NCBI GenBank assembly: GCA_963743035.1
Contig: CAVUOB010000013.1
Location: 1 to 64,000, forward strand
DNA: 64,000 nucleotides
Reading direction: 5' to 3'
Source of the DNA: PALSA-911 sp963743035
Lineage (GTDB): Bacteria > Pseudomonadota > Alphaproteobacteria > Acetobacterales > Acetobacteraceae
Made by a program: the position numbers and the translations under genes. Under the pieces are notes generated by a model, which was not told the DNA's origin, did no database searches, and worked only from the letters and a program-made list of their open reading frames with translations. Below, piece by piece: positions 25,905 to 33,159 of the stretch (within the stretch, counting starts at the first letter, position 1; each line of letters begins with the position of its first letter).

Positions 25905-26061
25905 TGAGGTCGGTGTCGGGGATGCGCAAAGTGGTAACACCGGTGAGCATAGGATCCGATAGTCCGTTCAGCTGGGCGATCCGGATCCACTGCGTGGCGT
26001 CGCCGAGTTGCTCCGCCGCGATGCGGAACAGGTCGCCGCCTGCGACCGTCACTTGTCTCAT
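25876..26061 (-). CDS. Tail protein X, single LysM domain
   Basis: The 61-residue protein is one LysM domain (VTVAGGDLFRIAAEQLGDAT, then WIRIAQLNGLSDP). It matches P2 gpX and other small baseplate LysM proteins that bind in the hub. It starts 3 bases after the upstream gene and overlaps the start of gpD by 29 bases. Confidence 0.88.
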   Translation of the reverse strand: MRQVTVAGGDLFRIAAEQLGDATQWIRIAQLNGLSDPMLTGVTTLRIPDTDLNAGGGVAAQ

Positions 26062-26064
26062 GGT

Positions 26065-26805
26065 TCATGTGCTCGCATTGGCCAGGTTGACGGCTGCGCG
26101 TCCCAGATAGGCACGGGCCTGGGTGATCTGGCCGAGCTGGCCTGCGGCATCGGTGGCCTGGGATAGCCCGGCGATGCCGGCATTGGCGGTGGATGCGCCG
26201 GCAAAATTCACGCTGGAGAGCGATGCCTCGGACGCGGCGAGGCCATCACCGAGCGCGGATTGGGCGGTGACGAGGCTCGATTGGGCTGAGGCGAATGCGG
26301 CCGTGCCGCTTGTGGTGGCTCCCGAAGTAAGGATCGCCGGCTGAGTAGCGGAAAGGTCAATCCCGGCGGTTGCGGCCGACGCAAGGGCGGTACTGACATC
26401 AGCGAGGGCAGATGTGGCGAGAGAGGCCGCGGCTTCGATTAGGGCGGCGGCTTCGTCGCGGATGACGGTGCAACTGATCCGGTAAGGGATCCAGTTGCTG
26501 TTGCGATAGTCGGCCTGGAAGCTGTCGATGACCACACTGTAGAAGAATACGTCCCAGGTCAGCGGCAATGGCAGGCCCGCCGAGCGGAGTTCGTCGACAG
26601 CGCGGGCGCGCAGCGTGGCGTCCGAGCCCGTGAAAATGCCGGCGAAGGTGAGAGCGGCGTCGTCACGGCCAAGAGCGTCGATCACGCGCGTCCCGCCAGG
26701 CAGGCGGTGCACGGCGAGACGCTGGGTGCCGCCGAAGGTGATGCCAGCGGGGATCTCGAAGTCCTGGAACACGAGAGGACCCAGGAGTAGGACGATGTCA
26801 GACAT
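26065..26805 (-). CDS. Tail/baseplate protein upstream of LysM (gpU- or gp43-like)
   Basis: The product has 246 residues. The N-terminal half has FEIPAGITFGGTQRLAVHRL, GTRVIDALGRDDAALTFAGI and a WDVFFYSVVIDSFQADYRN segment, as in phage proteins that cap or bridge the tube and hub. The C-terminal 110 residues are a long Ala/Ser-rich helical region (ATQPAILTSGATTSGTAAFA and on). I assign it as a baseplate/hub-associated protein by order, between tape measure and X. The exact equivalent in P2 or Mu is not certain. Confidence 0.68.
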   Translation of the reverse strand: MSDIVLLLGPLVFQDFEIPAGITFGGTQRLAVHRLPGGTRVIDALGRDDAALTFAGIFTGSDATLRARAVDELRSAGLPLPLTWDVFFYSVVIDSFQADYRNSNWIPYRISCTVIRDEAAALIEAAASLATSALADVSTALASAATAGIDLSATQPAILTSGATTSGTAAFASAQSSLVTAQSALGDGLAASEASLSSVNFAGASTANAGIAGLSQATDAAGQLGQITQARAYLGRAAVNLANAST

Positions 26806-26873
26806 GAAAGCATGATCCGATGCGCGTTGGTGCGTTCGGGGAAAGGCGTCCCGTCCATTCGAGTGGAAGCCGG

Positions 26874-27026
26874 CTATTTGCCGTCGCTGCCGGCGGTTTC
26901 GGCGTCCTGCGGTTCGGCAATGGGCCGGAGCCAGAATGGGATTGCGAGAGGTTCGGAGAAGCCTTGCAGGTCCGGTGTCGGTTCGCCGGCCCAGCGAAGC
27001 TTGAAGGGCAGATGGATGTCTTCCAT
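26874..27026 (-). CDS. 50-residue phage protein after the tape-measure gene
   Basis: This short open frame starts at ATG 27026 and reads MEDIHLPFKLRWAGEPTPDL. It continues with AIPFWLRPIAEPQDA before TAG 26874-26876. It fills the only gap between the tape-measure-position gene and the next baseplate gene. Its codon use is like its neighbours and no competing frame is better. The ribosome site is weak. The function is unknown. Confidence 0.55.
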   Translation of the reverse strand: MEDIHLPFKLRWAGEPTPDLQGFSEPLAIPFWLRPIAEPQDAETAGSDGK

Positions 27027-27043
27027 TGACGATGATCCGTTGC

Positions 27044-28111
27044 TCAGGAGCCGTTAGGTGCACCCGCATAGTTGGCGCTGATACGGGGATCGAAGCTGGT
27101 GACGCCGGATTGCGGACGATCGGCCGCACGGGCGAGCCGGTCGGACATCCAGCGGCCGAGGCGGGCTCCGTCGAGGATGATCTCGCCGTGTGGAGCGCCC
27201 GGGGAGGGATGTCGTGCGGGCGGCGATGGTGCTGGGGGGGGCATGGGTGGCGGCGGTCGTTCCGATTGGTTCGGCATGGCCGTACGCGGCGATGGCGCAA
27301 CCGGCCGGGCGGGCCTGGGAGCGAATTGGAAATCGGCGGGCGAGGTAGGCCGTTGGGCAGGCGGAGGCGAGGCGGCCCATGGCGCGGCGGGGGGTGCAAT
27401 GGTTGTTGGACGGGGCGATTCGCCGGCGGATGGGGCTGTCGATGGCGGGGCGATGATGGGCTGGGGGCGGGGCGGATCGATATCCGGAACCCGGACGGGG
27501 ACTGGTGCAACGGTTACCGGATCGGGCCAATTGGCCGCGGCGATCGGGCGAAGGATGGCCGGTGCGTCATCCGGTTTGGCCGGCTGCGGCGGTGCGGCAG
27601 GGACTACAGGTGGCGGCGGCGCGGGCTGCTCGGCAGGGGCAATACTCAGGATCGGTGGTAGGGCGGATTGCACGGTCGGTGCAAGAATCTGGATCGGAGG
27701 TGGCGGGGAGTGTGCGGCCGGCACATCGAACTGGATCGGCGTTGGCTGGGGTGGGGTGGGCGGAGGCAGCGGCGGAAGTGCCTCACACGACTCCGGCTCC
27801 CGAAGAGCGACGGGGGCAGGTGCGGGCTGTGGTGCCAGCGCGATTGCGGCGGGAGCGGGCGGACGGACGGCGGGATCAGCTGTGGCCTGCGCGGGCTCCT
27901 GCACCGAGAGGGGGGAGGGTGTCGGGAGGGGCGGATAGGACCGGGTGATGGTGGCAAGACCGGCGGAAAGGCGGCTCAGGCCGAGCAGGCCAGCGGCGGA
28001 ACTGGCTGCGGCGCGATCAAGCGCGTCCAGATCCTGCCGTATAGCCGCGATGCCGGCGGAGACGCCGTTGTCCAGTGCGAGGGTGATGCCGATCTCAAAG
28101 GCCTCGATCAT
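27044..28111 (-). CDS. Short proline-rich protein in the tape-measure position
   Basis: The product has 355 residues. Residues 1-60 are helical (MIEAFEIGITLALDNGVSAG, then AAIRQDLDALDRAAASS), as at the start of tail tape measures. Residues about 65-300 are extremely Pro/Ala-rich, with no membrane or transglycosylase segment. The last 50 (IILDGARLGRWMSDRLARAA) form a second folded piece. It lies after the tail chaperones, where the tape measure is always encoded, and its ATG overlaps the upstream stop (ATGA). It is less than half the usual size, and the middle cannot be a continuous ruler helix. I call it a tape-measure substitute with caution. Confidence 0.6.
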   Translation of the reverse strand: MIEAFEIGITLALDNGVSAGIAAIRQDLDALDRAAASSAAGLLGLSRLSAGLATITRSYPPLPTPSPLSVQEPAQATADPAVRPPAPAAIALAPQPAPAPVALREPESCEALPPLPPPTPPQPTPIQFDVPAAHSPPPPIQILAPTVQSALPPILSIAPAEQPAPPPPVVPAAPPQPAKPDDAPAILRPIAAANWPDPVTVAPVPVRVPDIDPPRPQPIIAPPSTAPSAGESPRPTTIAPPAAPWAASPPPAQRPTSPADFQFAPRPARPVAPSPRTAMPNQSERPPPPMPPPAPSPPARHPSPGAPHGEIILDGARLGRWMSDRLARAADRPQSGVTSFDPRISANYAGAPNGS

Positions 28112-28500
28112 GGCATTGTTCCCTGAGTGGTATCGCGGAGGGCGGTGGCGACGGCCTCGGCGATACGGTGGGCGACATCGTTCGCCTGTGCGGCCGCCGT
28201 GGTCGACAGGAAGGGACGTGGCGGGATATCGCGGGTGCCGAGTTCCTGGTCGATCGCTACCGGGTCGTCTGATCCGATCACGGCCATATCCGTGTCGGAT
28301 CGGTGATCGATGGAAGCCTGCAAGGATCCGGTGCGTCGCCAGGGGGCGTCGTGGTCTCTGCCGGGCGGGGTGGATAGCGCTTCTTGTACGGCGTCCTGAA
28401 GCATTTGGGCGGCGTGTTCGAGTGCCGCCTGTTGGATTTCGGTGATGTCCAGGTGGCCGAGACGATCGGACAAGGCGCGCAGGCCGGATATTCTGATCAT
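28108..28500 (-). CDS. Virion morphogenesis / tail completion-like protein
   Basis: The 130-residue protein has the pattern of Mu gpG-like or HK97 gp10-like completion proteins: an N-terminal helix (MIRISGLRALSDRLGHLDIT), WRRTGSLQASIDHRSD, then ELGTRDIPPRPFLSTTAAAQ. These help join head and tail. The ATG at 28500 overlaps the stop of the chaperone extension, and its own stop overlaps the next ATG, so the genes are tightly coupled. Placement between chaperone and tape measure is unusual for a completion protein. Confidence 0.7.
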   Translation of the reverse strand: MIRISGLRALSDRLGHLDITEIQQAALEHAAQMLQDAVQEALSTPPGRDHDAPWRRTGSLQASIDHRSDTDMAVIGSDDPVAIDQELGTRDIPPRPFLSTTAAAQANDVAHRIAEAVATALRDTTQGTMP

Positions 28501-28670
28501 GCCTTGTCCTTCCAGGTAAGACTGGACCAGTCGAATTCCCGGCCATCGAGCGTCCCGATGGCGACGACGAAGGCCAGGCGCTCGTCCTCGGGAAGCGAGA
28601 AGGCAACGTCGAACGGCACCCCGTTCCTGACCAGATACAGGCAGTCGATCAGGTCGGGGTGCCGGCTCAG
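28497..28670 (-). CDS. Frameshift extension of the tail assembly chaperone (gpT-like part)
   Basis: A 57-residue frame (LSRHPDLIDCLYLVRNGVPF ... DWSSLTWKDKA) lies in the -1 frame relative to the chaperone and has no ATG, GTG or TTG start. It joins the chaperone frame exactly at the slippery heptamer GGGAAAC (28670-28676), one base before the chaperone stop. A -1 slip there yields a 170-residue fusion. This is the G/GT arrangement known from lambda and many other tailed phages, in which a small share of product carries the extension that recruits tube subunits to the tape measure. Confidence 0.8.
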   Translation of the reverse strand: MSRHPDLIDCLYLVRNGVPFDVAFSLPEDERLAFVVAIGTLDGREFDWSSLTWKDKA

Positions 28671-29008
28671 TTTCCCGCGTTGGCCAGGGCTTCGGCGCTA
28701 TGCGGGGCGGGCGCCGGATCGAGCGTGGCGGCGACGGCGGCTATGCCCGCGTCGCCGAGGCGATGGACGAGTGCCTCGATCTGCTGTTCGTTGCCTGGCT
28801 GGGGAATGGGGATATCGTCGATGGCAGCGACGGAGACGGCGAGCATGGCCATGCCGAGCCAGCGGTCGTTCTGGGAAAGCACCGGGCCGGCCGCCTTGAA
28901 GAGCCGCAGCCGGTCGAGCGCGGTGAGACGGCGAAGATTGAGCTGGCGGCCCTGGCCGTCCATGACGATGGTTTCCGGCTGGGTGGCGATGGTTTGCGAC
29001 GGTGTCAT
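28667..29008 (-). CDS. Tail assembly chaperone (gpG-like, zero-frame product)
   Basis: This 113-residue protein starts at ATG 29008 (MTPSQTIATQPETIVMDGQG), with the ATG overlapping the tail-tube stop by one base. Its sequence DRLRLFKAAGPVLSQNDRWL with LAVSVAAIDDIPIPQ fits Mu gp41-like chaperones. It ends GNAGN-like (ALANAGN) at TGA 28667-28669, immediately after the slippery heptamer. It coats the tape measure during tail assembly and is absent from the mature particle. The position between tube and tape measure supports the call. Confidence 0.82.
   Translation of the reverse strand: MTPSQTIATQPETIVMDGQGRQLNLRRLTALDRLRLFKAAGPVLSQNDRWLGMAMLAVSVAAIDDIPIPQPGNEQQIEALVHRLGDAGIAAVAATLDPAPAPHSAEALANAGN
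28670..28676 (-). promoter_or_regulatory. Programmed -1 frameshift site GGGAAAC
   Basis: On the minus strand GGGAAAC is in the correct phase (G GGA AAC) to act as an X XXY YYZ slippery site. It is followed directly by TGA, which would add a pause. The -1 frame beyond it is open for 57 codons and has no start codon of its own. Confidence 0.8.
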
Positions 29009-29436
29009 CAAACTCTCTTGCGGCGTGCGGCGAAGAACTGGAGCTTCTGCTTCACCGAGGCATCGCCCTTCCACTGACCGGCACTGAGCAGCTTGAACGT
29101 GACGCTGTCATACTGATAGGTGGAGACGGAACCGTCCGGTTCGGTGACGTATTGGTAGAGCGCGCCGTAATTTACGCGATTTCCGTTGAAATAGGACTGT
29201 TCTGCCGCGGCGATGAAGTCGTCGACCGCCGAGTTGCCGCGCTCGATCTCGAAGCTGCCTTGCCAGCCCTTTGGCAGCTCCGCCGACATCTGGATGCCGT
29301 CCAACCGGTCGACACGGACCGGCAGGGTGATCTGGCTGGCCTCGAAGCCGGTGACGTGGGTGAGGTCGACCCGGCCGGCGGGGCCCATGAGGACGAGCTG
29401 GGTGTCGCGGCCTATGGAGAAGTTGTTGGTTGCCAT
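29008..29436 (-). CDS. Tail tube protein
   Basis: The 142-residue protein has the beta-barrel tube pattern (MATNNFSIGRDTQLVLMGPA, FEASQITLPVRVDRLDGIQM, FEIERGNSAVDDFIAAAEQS, YQYDSVTFKLLSAGQWKGDA). It is encoded directly after the sheath, as in P2 and Mu. Hexameric rings of this protein form the inner tube that is driven through the envelope when the sheath contracts. AAGGGGA precedes the ATG. Confidence 0.9.
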   Translation of the reverse strand: MATNNFSIGRDTQLVLMGPAGRVDLTHVTGFEASQITLPVRVDRLDGIQMSAELPKGWQGSFEIERGNSAVDDFIAAAEQSYFNGNRVNYGALYQYVTEPDGSVSTYQYDSVTFKLLSAGQWKGDASVKQKLQFFAARRKRV

Positions 29437-29460
29437 TCGATGATCCCCTTGTGGCTTGCT

Positions 29461-31029
29461 TTACGCCGGCTGGCCAGCGGGAAGCGTCTGGCGGGAGACC
29501 TGCACGGTCTGGCCACCTTCCATGTTCACGATGAACTTCTCGTTGATCGCCTGGTACTGGACCTGTGCATCCGACTGGACGTAGCCGAGACCGGTGCGGC
29601 TGGCGGGATTGTTGGAGAGGTCGCAGACAACGCTGAAGGGCAGGCTGCCATCGGTGCTCCCAAGCAGGCCCTGGCCGAGCATGGCCTGCAGGAAGCTGAG
29701 TTGCGTCGCGCGGATACGGCGGAACAGCCCGGCATTGATGACCTGACCGACATACAGACCCATGCCGGCCGCCAGCGTGGCGGCGATGTGGTTGGTCAGG
29801 CGCGTGTAGTTGTCACCGTTGGTGGCGGTATTGGTCGAGGAATTATGCCCACCACGCACGCCCCAGAACGTGCCGGCGGGCTGCGGATTGGCGATGACGT
29901 CGATGCCCGCACCAAGCAGAACCGCGAGCTCGGCCGAGGAATACGATGTGTTTTGGCCGGAGCCGGGGGTGCCGGCCTTCTGGCTGCCGATGACGCCGTA
30001 GAGGTTCTTGTTCAGGCTGGACTGTTCGGGGGACAGATTGGCCAAGCGGCCGGCCGTGAAGCCCTGGGGCGAGACGAGGCGGACGATGTTGTTCACCTGG
30101 TCGGACCACCAGAGCCAGTCGCCGAACATCAATTTGGCGGCGTAGCTGTCAAGGCCGACTGATTGCTTGACCGTGACGGCATTGCTGATCGTATCGCCGG
30201 CAGGGCCGGTGAGGATCATGTAGACGCCTTCCTGCAGGCCGAACGCAGCCTGGACGGTCCACTGGGTGGAATCATCGGCATCGGCGAGCATGCCGATCGA
30301 GCAGCCCTGACCGCGTAACGCATACATGCCACGGCGCGGCGCGACATCCGCCCCCACGAGGGTGGCGGTCGTGACGCCGGTCGCGCCGTCGGTGCCGGCA
30401 CTGCCGGCACCGAGGGCAAGCGCGAAGGCCGCCGGCGCGGCGGTGGCACCGCCGGGATTGACGGTGACGAGCTGGGATGGGCCGCGCTGCGGGCCCTGGC
30501 CCTGGCCCTGGTTCACCGCGGCGGCGAGCGCGGCCCAGAACGCGGCACCGGTGCCGCTGATATTGTCGAACACCTCCGGCGCGATGCCTGGAAGTGCGAC
30601 GGTGAGGCGCCAGGCGCCTGCACGCGATGCGGGGCTGAGCGTCAGGGAAACCTGGTTCCCGAGGCTGCCGGAATAGAGCGCGGTAAAGCTGGCGGTGGTC
30701 GACGGAACCAGCACCGAAGCGGCGGTGTCGGTCCCATCGGTGACACGCACGCAACGGAAATTCTGTGCGCCCTGCTGCACGGCGGTTGCGATCTGCGTTC
30801 CCAGATCGAATTTGCGCGCAACGACCGGACCGAAGATGCGCGCGTAATCGGCCATGGTCGCGACGATGACGGGTTGGTTGGTCGGCCCCCAGGGGGCGGT
30901 ACCGACCGCGCCGATGACGTTGGTCGGCACCCCGTTCAGCACAAGGTTCTGCGGCGGAACGATCTGGACGTAGAGGTCAGGCACCACCAAGGCGGTGGTG
31001 TTGATGCTGCCCTGCTGGACGATCGGCAT
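29461..31029 (-). CDS. Contractile tail sheath protein
   Basis: This 522-residue protein is of Mu gpL type. The N-terminus (LVVPDLYVQIVPPQNLVLNG, VIGAVGTAPWGPTNQPVIVA) is the sheath domain. The C-terminal part (LFRRIRATQLSFLQAMLGQG, and a late SDAQVQYQAINEKFIVNMEG) is the conserved attachment region. It defines the tail as contractile. AAAGGAG inside the end of the upstream small gene serves as ribosome site. Confidence 0.93.
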   Translation of the reverse strand: MPIVQQGSINTTALVVPDLYVQIVPPQNLVLNGVPTNVIGAVGTAPWGPTNQPVIVATMADYARIFGPVVARKFDLGTQIATAVQQGAQNFRCVRVTDGTDTAASVLVPSTTASFTALYSGSLGNQVSLTLSPASRAGAWRLTVALPGIAPEVFDNISGTGAAFWAALAAAVNQGQGQGPQRGPSQLVTVNPGGATAAPAAFALALGAGSAGTDGATGVTTATLVGADVAPRRGMYALRGQGCSIGMLADADDSTQWTVQAAFGLQEGVYMILTGPAGDTISNAVTVKQSVGLDSYAAKLMFGDWLWWSDQVNNIVRLVSPQGFTAGRLANLSPEQSSLNKNLYGVIGSQKAGTPGSGQNTSYSSAELAVLLGAGIDVIANPQPAGTFWGVRGGHNSSTNTATNGDNYTRLTNHIAATLAAGMGLYVGQVINAGLFRRIRATQLSFLQAMLGQGLLGSTDGSLPFSVVCDLSNNPASRTGLGYVQSDAQVQYQAINEKFIVNMEGGQTVQVSRQTLPAGQPA

Positions 31030-31034
31030 GGGGA

Positions 31035-31187
31035 TCAGGACTCCTTTTCAGGCTCGCGCGAGCAGACCTTGACGACTTTGTCGGCGTGCTCGCTGTTGAG
31101 GATCTGCTCGATCCGGGCTGCGTCGGTGATGGACTCGCCGCGGGTGAGGCCGGCAAAGGGCCTCACCACGACCAAATGGAGGTTCAT
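31035..31187 (-). CDS. 50-residue phage protein upstream of the sheath gene
   Basis: The frame from ATG 31187 (GGAG upstream) reads MNLHLVVVRPFAGLTRGESI. It continues with DAARIEQILNSEHADKVVKV and stops 5 bases before the sheath start. Its last codons contain the sheath's AAAGGAG ribosome site. In Mu-like phages a small protein (DUF2635) sits in this place, but the sequence here differs from what I know of that family. It may help sheath assembly. That is inferred from position only. Confidence 0.65.
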   Translation of the reverse strand: MNLHLVVVRPFAGLTRGESITDAARIEQILNSEHADKVVKVCSREPEKES

Positions 31188-31200
31188 GGAAACTCCGGGA

Positions 31201-32010
31201 TTATGCGGTGATTTGCAGGGCGTTCAGGCCCAGGGCACCGAACAACATGGCGGGCTGAGACTGAGTGATCGTGGTGGCGTATTCGACGGCATAGAGAAGA
31301 TCGCGGCGATACAGCGAGGCATCCTGCGACTGGTCCAGCACCGCCCCGCCGGCAAAAGTGAGCCTGGCCTGGGAGCTATCGGCAAGGGTCAGGAACTGAA
31401 TCGCCGCGAATGCAGTGTCTATGGCCGCGGCGGTCGCGTCGCGTGTTGCCGGACTTGGACACCAGCAGGTGATGCGTATCGTCAGGCGCTGACGGCGGAT
31501 TTCCTTGAGGGCCGAACGGTCGGCGACGACGCGGGCGAGAAGGTCGTGCGCACCGGGAATGTCGAGCGAAGCCCCGCTGAGATGGACGATGCGATCGACC
31601 CGGACGAGCGAGGCGATCGTCGCCGCGACCAGAGCGGGCGTATCCTTGGGCTGGGTTCGATAGACATAGGTTTGGCCGTCCACGAGGATGCCGGCCAGTT
31701 GACCCGGATCGGCGCTGCCGGCGAAGGTGACCTTTGTGGCCGACACCGATGCCTGCAGGCTCGGCGTGACCGGCGCGGACAGCCATTCCTCGGCGAAGCG
31801 CGTGGTCGGGCGGGGGGCTGCGTCGCCGGCGAAGATCGTGACATTGATACGGCCCATCGCCAGATCGGCATCGAGCGCGGCGGGGTTGGGCCAGCCGCGA
31901 TAGACGCGACAGGCGGGGCCGGGCAGGCTTGCCGCCTGCGGACCGTCCGGATAAAGCGCGGCGGCGGCGAGCGCGGCCAACGCGATCTCTACATCCGATT
32001 GATCGGCCAT
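31201..32010 (-). CDS. Phage structural protein upstream of the sheath (tail terminator-like position)
   Basis: The product has 269 residues from ATG 32010 (MADQSDVEIALAALAAAALY), which overlaps the stop of the gene before it by one base (TGATG). It contains CRVYRGWPNPAALDADLAMG, beta-rich middle segments and a C-terminal helical region. Proteins of this size and position in contractile phages act at the head-tail junction or tail end. I do not recognise the exact family. Confidence 0.65.
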   Translation of the reverse strand: MADQSDVEIALAALAAAALYPDGPQAASLPGPACRVYRGWPNPAALDADLAMGRINVTIFAGDAAPRPTTRFAEEWLSAPVTPSLQASVSATKVTFAGSADPGQLAGILVDGQTYVYRTQPKDTPALVAATIASLVRVDRIVHLSGASLDIPGAHDLLARVVADRSALKEIRRQRLTIRITCWCPSPATRDATAAAIDTAFAAIQFLTLADSSQARLTFAGGAVLDQSQDASLYRRDLLYAVEYATTITQSQPAMLFGALGLNALQITA

Positions 32011-32669
32011 CAGGTGGTTGCCTGCTTTGCGGTGAGACGCCAACCGAGATCCGTCAGTTCCGCGCCGGCGATAACCGCCGTTCTGCCTAGATCATCGGTC
32101 ATGAGATCCGCCGGCCGCAGGACCACCGGCGAGCCGTTCCTATCGGTCACGGCTGGGAGCAGCACCATCCAGTAGCCGATGGAACCATCGCTTGGCAGGC
32201 TGGCGGCCGGTTGCCCGGCGCCGGAGGCGCCGAGAATGCTGGCCGGGTAGTTGCGAATCAGCGTTGTTGCGGTTTCCAGGGAGACGCCGCCATAGGCGTT
32301 CAGGCCGGTCGCGCCGGGGGCGGCGGGGCGGACGAAGCTGACCATGCGGTTCGTCTGCACGCAAAGCACGGGCAACAGCGCCTGCTGGGCAGCGATGAAC
32401 CAGATATCGCCTTCCTGCACGAGGAAGTCGCCTGGTTGGGTGTAGGCACTGTCGAACACGCCGTGCCAGAGGGGATTTCCGTAGGCGCCGGGGCGCAGGA
32501 ATTTTCCATCCGGTGCACTGAACGCGGCGTGCAGACGCAGGAAGCGGTTGGTGGGCGAGAGCGGGTCGGCCGGGCCCTTTGGACGGTAAGCATCGATGCT
32601 GCGGCCGACATGGCGGGCCGTGATGTTCAAGCCCCAGCTGATGCGATCCTGCAGATGGGTCCGATCCAT
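32010..32669 (-). CDS. Phage head-tail region protein
   Basis: The 219-residue protein starts at ATG 32669 (MDRTHLQDRISWGLNITARH). A recognisable phage block is LRPGAYGNPLWHGVFDSAYT followed by DFLVQEGDIWFIAAQQALLP. It has no membrane segments. Its ATG overlaps the stop of the gene upstream by one base, and its stop overlaps the next ATG. The surrounding order (capsid to sheath) implies a connector, neck or minor head role. The function is unproven. Confidence 0.68.
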   Translation of the reverse strand: MDRTHLQDRISWGLNITARHVGRSIDAYRPKGPADPLSPTNRFLRLHAAFSAPDGKFLRPGAYGNPLWHGVFDSAYTQPGDFLVQEGDIWFIAAQQALLPVLCVQTNRMVSFVRPAAPGATGLNAYGGVSLETATTLIRNYPASILGASGAGQPAASLPSDGSIGYWMVLLPAVTDRNGSPVVLRPADLMTDDLGRTAVIAGAELTDLGWRLTAKQATT

Positions 32670-33049
32670 CACACGACCAATGTCAGGGAGCCGCCGGAGG
32701 CAAGGGCGGGGCCGGCAGGGATTCCGAGAAAGCCGCAGAGGCGACGACGCCAATCGTCGAACAGGGCGGCGCGATCCTGGGCCTCGCTACGATTGCGGGT
32801 CCAGATCGCCGCCTGGTCTGTGTCGAGATTCTCGGCCGCGCGCGGAACGGCCACTTCCAGGCCGCACAATGTTTCGAGATAGCGCCGCAACACGGCGAGC
32901 TCGGCATTGGCGAGGTTGTCCAGGCGGAATTCCAGCAGGCCGTAGGCCTGGTAGAAGCGCCAGTTCTGAAACCCCGCGGTACCCGCGCCATAGGCGGGGT
33001 AACCGCAGAACCGGCGCGCGTCGGTCTTTTCGGCATCGGTGAGAGACAT
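32669..33049 (-). CDS. Phage head-tail connector-like protein
   Basis: This protein of 126 residues, from ATG 33049 (MSLTDAEKTDARRFCGYPAY), is largely helical: FYQAYGLLEFRLDNLANAEL, then LAVLRRYLETLCGLEVAVPR. It is the first gene after the major capsid protein, where a connector or adaptor is usually found. The sequence is consistent with a small helical adaptor, but no motif proves it. Confidence 0.65.
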   Translation of the reverse strand: MSLTDAEKTDARRFCGYPAYGAGTAGFQNWRFYQAYGLLEFRLDNLANAELAVLRRYLETLCGLEVAVPRAAENLDTDQAAIWTRNRSEAQDRAALFDDWRRRLCGFLGIPAGPALASGGSLTLVV

Positions 33050-33159
33050 CGGCGGACGGATCCTTGGGTACGCTTTCGGGGGCACACGGGAGGGACGGCG
33101 ACGCATTGGCGCGCCGCCGTCCTTGCGGTCAGTCTCGGGCTGTCATCCGGTCAGGGCTG

